In this document: piece by piece, positions 31,169 through 37,114 of the stretch
How the letters are laid out: each line of letters starts with the position of its first letter
Position numbering within the stretch: position 1 is the stretch's first letter
Assembly (NCBI RefSeq): GCF_000282515.1
Contig: NZ_AKJD01000248.1
Coordinates: 1-37,114, forward strand
Length of the DNA stretch: 37,114 nt
Direction of reading: 5' to 3'
DNA from: Pseudomonas sp. GM80
GTDB lineage: Bacteria > Pseudomonadota > Gammaproteobacteria > Pseudomonadales > Pseudomonadaceae
The notes under the pieces: generated by a model
What the model was told of the DNA's origin: nothing
The model's input: only the letters and a program-made list of their open reading frames with translations
Database searches by the model: none
Program-made: the position numbers and the translations under genes

Positions 31169-33616
31169 TCAGCGGACTTTGCCCTCTGCCTGTTTCAGCT
31201 CTTCTTTGTCGAAGTCATCGACATCAATCACCTTGCGGCGCGCCGCTTCGGCATCGCGCAAGCTCTGCGCTTCCACTGCTTGCAACACGCCCGCTTCAAG
31301 TGCCGCGTCGATCGCGTGTTCGCCCGCAACCGGTTTGACCTGACCGCTTTTCAGCGACGCATGCAGCTTTTTATGCAGCGGATGCGCGGCCGTCAGCAGA
31401 TCGCTGGCGTGTTGCAACGCACCGACCGCATCGTCCGGCGACTGTGGGCGATAGCAACCGGCGAGCAGTTCTTCCAGCGCCGGATCACCTTTCGCCCGAC
31501 CAATCACGCCAGCCACTTCGGCACCGAGTTTGTCCGACGGGCCTTTGTGACGACGGCCAAACGGGAAGACGATGACGCGCAGCAGGCAACCGAAGACTTT
31601 GTTCGGGAAGTTGCGCAGCAACTCGTCCATGGCCCGCTCCGCTTGGCCGAGGCTTTCTTCCATCGCCCAGCGAAACAGCGGCTCCATGTACGCCGGCGAA
31701 TCCAGATCGTGATAACGCTTGAGCGCCGCCGAGGCCAGATACAGGTTGCTCAACACATCGCCCAGTCGTGCCGACAGACGCTCGCGACGTTTCAGCTCGC
31801 CGCCGAGCAGCATCATGCTGAAGTCGGCGAGCATCGCGAAAGCGGCTGCCTGACGGTTAAGCGCGCGGAAGTAGCCTTGGCTGATCTTGTCGCCCGGCGC
31901 ATGTTCGAAGTGGCCGAAACCAAGGTTCAGCACCAGCGTGCTGGCGGCGTTGCTCACGGCAAAACCGATGTGTTTGAGCAGCAGGCCGTCGAACTCTTTC
32001 AGCGCCTGATCCTTGTCCTCGCGGCCGGCGAGGGCCATTTCCTTGAGCACGAATGGATGGCAGCGAATCGCGCCCTGACCGAAGATCATCAGGTTGCGCG
32101 ACAGGATGTTCGCGCCTTCCACGGTGATGAAGATCGGCGCGCCGTTCCAGCTGCGCCCAAGGTAATTGTTCGGGCCCATGATGATCGCCTTGCCACCGTG
32201 GACATCCATGGCGTGGCTGATGCATTCGCGACCGCGTTCGGTGAGGTGGTATTTGAGGATCGCCGACAGCACCGATGGTTTTTCGCCCAGATCGACCGCG
32301 TTGGCCGTGAGCATGCGCGCGGCGTCCATCATCCACGCGTTGCCGCCGATGCGCGCCATCGCTTCCTGAATGCCTTCGAACGCCGACAGCGGCACGTTGA
32401 ATTGTTCTCGGATTTGCGCGTACTGACCGGTGACCAGACTGGTGAACTTGGCGGCGCCGGTACCCACCGCTGGCAGCGAGATCGAACGGCCGACCGACAG
32501 ACAGTTCATCAGCATCATCCAGCCTTTGCCGAGCATCTCCTGACCGCCGATAAGGAAGTCCAGCGGGATGAACACGTCTTTGCCGGAGTTCGGGCCGTTC
32601 ATGAACGCAGCGCCCAGTGGCAGGTGACGACGGCCGATTTCGACGCCGTCGGTGTCGGTCGGGATCAGCGCGAGGCTGATGCCGAGGTCTTCCTTCTCAC
32701 CCAACAAGTGTTCCGGGTCATACGCTTTGAACGCCAGGCCGAGCAGTGTCGCCACCGGCCCGAGAGTGATGTAGCGTTTTTCCCAGTTCAGGCGCAGGCC
32801 AATGACTTCCTGACCTTCCCACTGACCTTTGCAGATGATCCCGGTGTCGGGCATTGCACCGGCATCGGAACCGGCGAGCGGGCCGGTGAGGGCGAAGCAT
32901 GGAATGTCGTCGCCACGGGCCAGACGGGGCAGGTAGTGATTGCGTTGTTCGTCGGTGCCGTAATGCAGCAACAGTTCAGCCGGGCCGAGGGAGTTGGGCA
33001 CCATCACGGTGGAGGCGAGGTCGCCGCTGCGGGTCGCGAGTTTCATCGCCACTTGCGAGTGGGCGTAAGCCGAGAAGCCTTTACCGCCAAATTCTTTCGG
33101 AATGATCAGGGCAAAAAAGCCGTGTTCCTTGATGTGCGTCCAGGCTTCCGGCGGCAAGTCCATCGACTGGCCGATCTGCCAGTCGGTGACCATCGCGCAG
33201 AGTTCTTCGGTCGGGCCATCGATGAAGGCTTGTTCTTCTTCAGTCAGTTGCACCTTGGGATAGGCCAGCAGTTTGTCCCAGTCCGGACGGCCGCTGAACA
33301 GCTCGCCATCCCACCACACGGTACCGGCATCGATCGCGTCGCGCTCGGTCTGCGACATCGGCGGCAAGGTTTTCTGGAACCAGTTGAACAGCGGCGCGGT
33401 GAAATGTTTGCGGCGCAGATCAGGCAGCAGCAACGGCGCGGCGACCACTGCGAGCAGCACCCAGAACACCAGCAGCAACCAGCCCGGTGCGTGACTGAAA
33501 ATGCCCATTGCCAATAAGTAGACGGCAACGATGCCCAACGCGGGCAACGGGGCGATACGCCGGTGGGCGATATACGCCACGCCGACAACCAAAACCAGTA
33601 TCCACAACAACAGCAT
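31169..33616 (-). CDS. fadE: Acyl-CoA dehydrogenase FadE
   Basis: Membrane-associated flavoprotein of 815 residues, the length of E. coli FadE, which carries out the first step of fatty-acid beta-oxidation. Two to three N-terminal membrane segments (about 1-20, 24-42, 45-65) precede the acyl-CoA dehydrogenase core: PKEFGGKGFSAYAHSQVAMKL, CFALTGPLAGSDAGAMPD, GHYLPLGAAFMN-type middle, then MDVHGGKAIIMGPNN and ITVEGANILSRN, whose Glu is the likely catalytic base. A C-terminal DUF1974 region follows. ATG 33616 has GGAGGA 7 nt upstream. The following small gene probably shares the transcript. Electrons go to the ETF/quinone chain (family knowledge). Confidence 0.95.
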   Translation of the reverse strand: MLLLWILVLVVGVAYIAHRRIAPLPALGIVAVYLLAMGIFSHAPGWLLLVFWVLLAVVAAPLLLPDLRRKHFTAPLFNWFQKTLPPMSQTERDAIDAGTVWWDGELFSGRPDWDKLLAYPKVQLTEEEQAFIDGPTEELCAMVTDWQIGQSMDLPPEAWTHIKEHGFFALIIPKEFGGKGFSAYAHSQVAMKLATRSGDLASTVMVPNSLGPAELLLHYGTDEQRNHYLPRLARGDDIPCFALTGPLAGSDAGAMPDTGIICKGQWEGQEVIGLRLNWEKRYITLGPVATLLGLAFKAYDPEHLLGEKEDLGISLALIPTDTDGVEIGRRHLPLGAAFMNGPNSGKDVFIPLDFLIGGQEMLGKGWMMLMNCLSVGRSISLPAVGTGAAKFTSLVTGQYAQIREQFNVPLSAFEGIQEAMARIGGNAWMMDAARMLTANAVDLGEKPSVLSAILKYHLTERGRECISHAMDVHGGKAIIMGPNNYLGRSWNGAPIFITVEGANILSRNLMIFGQGAIRCHPFVLKEMALAGREDKDQALKEFDGLLLKHIGFAVSNAASTLVLNLGFGHFEHAPGDKISQGYFRALNRQAAAFAMLADFSMMLLGGELKRRERLSARLGDVLSNLYLASAALKRYHDLDSPAYMEPLFRWAMEESLGQAERAMDELLRNFPNKVFGCLLRVIVFPFGRRHKGPSDKLGAEVAGVIGRAKGDPALEELLAGCYRPQSPDDAVGALQHASDLLTAAHPLHKKLHASLKSGQVKPVAGEHAIDAALEAGVLQAVEAQSLRDAEAARRKVIDVDDFDKEELKQAEGKVR

Positions 33617-33865
33617 ATTTCAGTCCTCCGTGAACCAAGGCAAATCGACCCTCCAGAGCTTAGACCGCATCTGCAAAACCGGGTGGTCAGACCAAGGTGA
33701 TTGAAATCGTGGGAAACCCCGGATCGTTTTCGTAGGTTCGGTGGGCAACACGTGTGGGAAATCGTTCGGTGATCCCGCGTCTTTGCATCCATGTTTGGCC
33801 GAAACGTCGTTATCTCTGTGCTTGAGCTGTCGCTAGACTCCAGATTCATTCAGGAGACTGCCGTC

Positions 33866-34525
33866 ATGCACGAGTATCTGAGTCCCGGCCGCTTCACCGA
33901 TAGTGACCACCCGGCGGTGGTGGAGTTCGCTGAACGACATCGGGGTGCCAGTCGCGACCCGGTCGAGCAGGCGATCAATCTTTATTACGCCGTGCGCGAA
34001 GCGGTGCGCTACAACCCCTACACTTTCAGTCGCGATCCGCAAACCCTGCGCGGCAGCTACGCGTTGGCGGCGGGGGAGAGTTATTGCGTGCCCAAAGCCA
34101 CGCTGCTCGCCGGTTGCGCGCGGCATTGCGGGATCCCGGCGCGGATCGGTCTGGCCGACGTGAAGAATCATTTATCGACGCCGCGTCTGCTCGAATTGCT
34201 GAAAAGCGACATGTTCGCCATGCACGGTTACACCGAGTTTTTCCTCAACGATCGTTGGGTCAAGGCAACGCCGGCGTTCAACCAGAAACTCTGCGAACTG
34301 TTCAACGTCGCGCCGCTGGAATTCGACGGCATCAATGACAGCGTTTTCCATCCGTTCAATCGTGATGGCGCACAATTGATGGAGTACCTGGTCGATCACG
34401 GTCAGTTCGCAGATGTGCCGGAAACCTTCTTCTTCGAACACCTGGAAAAATGCTATCCGCACCTGTTCGGCGATCAGCAGCCACAACTGTTGGGCGACAT
34501 GCACAACGATGTAAGCCGCGTCTGA
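33866..34525 (+). CDS. Transglutaminase-like cysteine-protease-fold protein
   Basis: Soluble protein of 219 residues with the transglutaminase-core pattern: AINLYYAVREAVRYNPY, then GESYCVPKATLLAGCARHCGIPAR with catalytic Cys74, and MHGYTEFFL with His120. The third residue, normally Asp in the WVxxDPT motif, is replaced: here it is WVKATPAFN, so Thr135 stands at the Asp position. The family includes peptidases and amidases as well as cross-linking enzymes; no substrate can be named. ATG 33866 follows CAGGAGAC at good spacing. The frame back to 33791 has no family match. The GST gene begins 43 nt after its stop and could be in the same transcript. Confidence 0.85.
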   Translation: MHEYLSPGRFTDSDHPAVVEFAERHRGASRDPVEQAINLYYAVREAVRYNPYTFSRDPQTLRGSYALAAGESYCVPKATLLAGCARHCGIPARIGLADVKNHLSTPRLLELLKSDMFAMHGYTEFFLNDRWVKATPAFNQKLCELFNVAPLEFDGINDSVFHPFNRDGAQLMEYLVDHGQFADVPETFFFEHLEKCYPHLFGDQQPQLLGDMHNDVSRV

Positions 34526-34568
34526 TCCGGCGTATGCTGGCCGCCCACGCATTTGCAAAGAGGCGGTC

Positions 34569-35192
34569 ATGCTGAAGATCTGGGGACGGAAAAACTCATC
34601 GAATGTCAGGAAGCCATTGTGGGCCGCCGAGGAACTCGGCCTGGCCTACGAGGCGATTGATGCCGGTGGCGCGTTCGGTGTGGTCGACACACCGCAATAC
34701 CGGGCGATGAACCCGAACGGTCGCGTGCCGGTGATCGAAGACGACGGTTTCGTGCTGTGGGAATCCAACGCCATCGTGCGCTACCTGCTCGCCAAGCATG
34801 CGCCGAACAGCGCCTGGTATTCGGCTGATCCGCAAGCCCGCGCCATCGCCGACAAGTGGATGGACTGGACCACGTCGAGTTTTGCCGGGCCGTTCCGCAC
34901 GGTGTTCTGGGGAGTCTTGCGCACCCCGGCGGACAAGCAGGACTGGTCGGCGATCAACGCCGCGATCAAGGAATGCACTGAGTTGTTGAGCATGGCCGAC
35001 GAGGCGTTGGCCAGCCAACCGTATCTTTCCGGCCAAGACATCGGCATGGGCGATATCCCGCTCGGCAGTTTCATTTATGCCTGGTTCGAGATGCCCATCG
35101 AACGCGCCCCGCAAGCGCATCTGCAGGCCTGGTACGAGCGTCTGAAGCAGCGTCCGGCCTACCAGAAAGCAGTCATGACCGCGTTGACTTAA
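34569..35192 (+). CDS. Glutathione S-transferase
   Basis: Soluble GST of 207 residues. The thioredoxin-like N-terminal domain (about 1-80) has WGRKNSSNVRKPLWAAEELG with Ser10/Ser11 near the glutathione thiol, NPNGRVPVIEDDG with the cis-Pro, and WESNAIVRYL with the Glu-Ser glutathione-binding pair. The all-helical C-terminal domain contains IGMGDIPLGSFIYAW with the N-capping Asp. The theta/beta-like sequence suggests conjugation or reduction of electrophiles; the substrate is not readable. AAAGAGG lies 7 nt before the ATG. It is followed by a possible GC-rich hairpin (35225-35281) before yadG. Confidence 0.92.
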   Translation: MLKIWGRKNSSNVRKPLWAAEELGLAYEAIDAGGAFGVVDTPQYRAMNPNGRVPVIEDDGFVLWESNAIVRYLLAKHAPNSAWYSADPQARAIADKWMDWTTSSFAGPFRTVFWGVLRTPADKQDWSAINAAIKECTELLSMADEALASQPYLSGQDIGMGDIPLGSFIYAWFEMPIERAPQAHLQAWYERLKQRPAYQKAVMTALT

Positions 35193-35224
35193 TACCTACT
35201 ATCGACACACTTGACTGTACTTGT

Positions 35225-35286
35225 ACGGCGGCGGCAAGCACCATTGCGCACTTGCGCTGCGGTTCGATCCTTCGCCGCCGTCTCCT
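35225..35286 (+). terminator. Possible terminator between the GST and yadG genes
   Basis: ACGGCGGCG (35225-35233) pairs with CGCCGCCGT (35273-35281) across a 39-nt loop, followed by CTCCTTTTT. The loop is long and partly self-paired (GCAAG/CTTGC), so this is weaker than the other terminators here. Confidence 0.4.
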
Positions 35287-35315
35287 TTTTCCCTTCAATG
35301 GTGCGTAAATCAGAT

Positions 35316-36248
35316 ATGAGTTCCGCTCTGTCCATCCGGCAGCTAACCAAAACCTACGGCAACGGGTTCCAGGCCTTGAGTGGTATCGATCTGGACGTCG
35401 CCGAAGGTGACTTTTTCGCCTTGCTCGGCCCTAACGGTGCCGGCAAATCCACAACCATCGGCATTCTCTCGACCCTGGTCAACAAGACCAGCGGCACGGT
35501 GAATATCTTCGGTCACGACCTCGACAAAAATCCTGCGCAGCTCAAGCGCTCGATCGGCGTGGTGCCGCAGGAATTCAACTTCAACCAGTTTGAGAAGACC
35601 TTCGACATCGTCGTCACTCAGGCCGGTTACTACGGCATTCCGGCGAAAGTCGCCAAGGAACGCGCCGAGCAGTACCTGACGCAACTGGGCCTGTGGGACA
35701 AGCGCGATGTGCCGTCGCGTTCGCTGTCCGGCGGCATGAAGCGCCGTTTGATGATTGCCCGCGCGCTGGTGCACGAACCGCGTCTGCTGATCCTCGATGA
35801 ACCGACCGCAGGTGTCGACATCGAGTTGCGCCGCTCGATGTGGACGTTCCTCACCGAACTGAACCAGAGAGGCATCACCATCATCCTCACCACGCACTAT
35901 CTGGAAGAGGCTGAGCAGCTGTGCCGCAACATTGGCATCATCGACCACGGCACCATCGTCGAGAACACCAGCATGAAACAGTTGCTGGGCCAGTTGCACG
36001 TCGAAACCTTCTTGCTCGACCTGAAAAACGACTTGAGCGTCACGCCGCAATTGCTCGGCTACCCCGCGCGGTTGATCGACAGCCATACCCTGGAAGTCCA
36101 GGTCGACAAATCCATGGGCATCACGGCGTTGTTTACCCAATTGGCGCAGCAGAACATTGAAGTGCTGAGTCTGCGCAACAAAACCAATCGCCTTGAGGAG
36201 CTGTTCGTGTCCCTGGTGGAGAAAAATCTGTCGAAGGTGGCGGTATGA
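35316..36248 (+). CDS. yadG: ABC transporter ATP-binding protein (YadG)
   Basis: ATPase subunit of 310 residues, closely similar to E. coli YadG (308). Walker A GPNGAGKST is at 38-46, signature LSGGM at 137-141, Walker B LLILDEP at 157-163 and the switch His194 in TTHYLEEAE. The C-terminal region (about 215-310) has the YadG-type ENTSMKQLL and RNKTNRLEELFVSLV segments. ATG 35316 matches the family start; ATG 35298 in frame would add six residues. It overlaps yadH by 4 nt. With YadH it forms an ABC-2-type exporter in the inner membrane; the cargo is not established. Confidence 0.94.
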   Translation: MSSALSIRQLTKTYGNGFQALSGIDLDVAEGDFFALLGPNGAGKSTTIGILSTLVNKTSGTVNIFGHDLDKNPAQLKRSIGVVPQEFNFNQFEKTFDIVVTQAGYYGIPAKVAKERAEQYLTQLGLWDKRDVPSRSLSGGMKRRLMIARALVHEPRLLILDEPTAGVDIELRRSMWTFLTELNQRGITIILTTHYLEEAEQLCRNIGIIDHGTIVENTSMKQLLGQLHVETFLLDLKNDLSVTPQLLGYPARLIDSHTLEVQVDKSMGITALFTQLAQQNIEVLSLRNKTNRLEELFVSLVEKNLSKVAV

Positions 36249-37024
36249 GTTCCGAATTCCGTCCCAACCTCGTCGCCCTGCAGACCATCGTTTACCGCGA
36301 GGTCAAACGCTTCACGCGGATCTGGCCGCAGACCCTGCTGCCACCAGCAATCACTATGGTTCTGTATTTTGTGATCTTCGGGAACCTGATCGGCCGGCAG
36401 ATCGGCGACATGGGTGGCTTCACCTACATGGAGTACATCGTGCCGGGCCTGATCATGATGTCGGTGATCACCAACTCTTACGGCAACGTGGTCTCGAGTT
36501 TCTTTGGCAGCAAGTTCCAGCGTTCCATCGAAGAATTGATGGTCTCGCCGGTGTCGCCGCATACGATTCTGATCGGCTTCACCATTGGCGGCGTATTGCG
36601 CGGTCTGATGGTGGGCGTGATCGTGACGATTCTGTCGCTGTTCTTCACCCATTTGCAGGTGCATCACCTCGGCGTGACCATTCTGGTGGTAGTACTGACG
36701 GCGACGATCTTCTCGCTGCTGGGCTTCATCAACGCCGTGTTCGCGCGCAACTTCGATGACATTTCGATCATCCCGACGTTCGTGCTGACGCCGCTGACGT
36801 ATCTGGGTGGGGTGTTCTACTCGATCACCTTGCTGCCGCCGTTCTGGCAGACCGTGTCGCTGGCGAACCCGGTGCTGCACATGGTCAATGCGTTCCGTTA
36901 CGGCATTCTTGGTGTGTCGGACATCAAGATCGGCATCGCCATCACCTTCATGCTGGTGGCGACAGTGGTGCTGTACCTCGGTTGTGCGCGTTTACTGGTG
37001 AGTGGCCGCGGGATGCGTACCTGA
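36245..37024 (+). CDS. yadH: ABC-2-type permease (YadH)
   Basis: Inner-membrane permease of 259 residues with about six helices (about 31-48, 61-85, 106-130, 142-165, 171-192 and 228-250). The start region has TIVYREVKRFTRIWPQTLLPP; the ABC-2 signature lies around residues 140-180 (FSLLGFINAVFARNFDDI-SIIPTFVLTPLTYLGGVFY). ATG 36245 overlaps the yadG stop (ATGA), so the two subunits are translationally coupled. Same size and layout as E. coli YadH. The stop at 37022-37024 is followed by a REP and the contig end. Confidence 0.94.
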   Translation: MSSEFRPNLVALQTIVYREVKRFTRIWPQTLLPPAITMVLYFVIFGNLIGRQIGDMGGFTYMEYIVPGLIMMSVITNSYGNVVSSFFGSKFQRSIEELMVSPVSPHTILIGFTIGGVLRGLMVGVIVTILSLFFTHLQVHHLGVTILVVVLTATIFSLLGFINAVFARNFDDISIIPTFVLTPLTYLGGVFYSITLLPPFWQTVSLANPVLHMVNAFRYGILGVSDIKIGIAITFMLVATVVLYLGCARLLVSGRGMRT

Positions 37025-37039
37025 TCCACACACAATCCC

Positions 37040-37095
37040 TGTAGGAGCTGCGGCACGCTGCGATCTTTTGATCTTGAAGGTCACCATCAAAAGAT
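37040..37095. repeat. REP element cut by the contig end
   Basis: TGTAGGAGCTGCGGCACGCT-GCGATCTTTTGATC is followed by ACCATCAAAAGAT, the start of the facing arm of a REPIN. The copy stops exactly where adapter sequence begins. Confidence 0.85.
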
Positions 37096-37114
37096 AGATC
37101 GGAAGAGCACACGT
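37096..37114 (+). other. Illumina TruSeq adapter remnant (not genomic)
   Basis: The last 19 bases, AGATCGGAAGAGCACACGT, match the start of the TruSeq read-through adapter exactly as I remember it. They interrupt a REP whose expected continuation is CGCAGCC. This is untrimmed adapter at a contig end and should be masked. Confidence 0.96.

Noticed and set aside
30959..33517. An 852-codon open frame on the plus strand opposite fadE
   Set aside because: It is the antisense shadow of a GC-rich gene with intact acyl-CoA dehydrogenase motifs; its protein is rich in Arg, His, Gln and Ala with no family pattern.

Overview
The window is a GC-rich, gene-dense stretch of a Pseudomonas chromosome, most likely from the P. 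fluorescens group. This rests on the gene content, the many intergenic REP elements of the fluorescens type (cores such as GTAGGAGTGAGCCTGCTCGCGAT and GTAGGAGCTGCCGAAGGCTG), and a gene order around gpsA that I recall from the P. aeruginosa PA1611-PA1624 region (from memory, not checked). It looks like a complete short-read contig. The left end cuts a sensor kinase gene. The right end breaks inside a REP element, and its last 19 bases match the Illumina TruSeq adapter, so they are not genomic.

Layout. 1-4561 (minus): a tightly coupled operon of TonB-dependent receptor, periplasmic binding protein and hybrid-type sensor kinase. 4758-6601 (plus): gpsA, a DUF4389 membrane protein and sixA. 6810-12822 (plus): acyl-CoA ligase, hotdog thioesterase, two alpha/beta hydrolases, a DUF4892 protein and an AI-2E/YdiK-type membrane protein. 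12823-13623: a repeat-rich gap with a structured repeat, a 177-bp tandem duplication and several REPs. 13624-16508 (minus): a response regulator/sensor kinase pair followed by a six-EF-hand protein. 16805-17503: pyrF. 17653-19657: a zinc-free MDR oxidoreductase diverging from an SDR. 19844-23293: a MocR-type regulator and an HBM-type chemoreceptor. 23544-24314: a membrane-anchored protein of unknown function. 24596-25352: an array of three identical tRNA-Glu/tRNA-Gly pairs behind a strong stringent-type promoter. 25451-27190: an exported M20 dipeptidase. 27378-30592: an AlaX / 2OG-Fe(II) oxygenase / LysE exporter operon with a divergent LysR regulator. 30687-33616: a small conserved protein and fadE. 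33866-37024: a transglutaminase-like protein, a GST and the YadG/YadH ABC exporter.

Most of the window is core-type metabolism and signalling. The most interesting unit is 27378-30592. There an iron/2-oxoglutarate oxygenase whose size and motifs recall the free-amino-acid hydroxylase/halogenase (BesD-like) group is followed 1 nt later by an amino-acid exporter. Both lie downstream of a free-standing tRNA-editing deacylase, and a LysR regulator diverges from the group. This fits making a modified amino acid, exporting it, and removing it from mischarged tRNA. A second candidate unit is the receptor/binding protein/kinase operon at the left end, which has no ABC permease or ATPase and so may sense rather than import. 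No phage, transposase, integrase or CRISPR array was seen.
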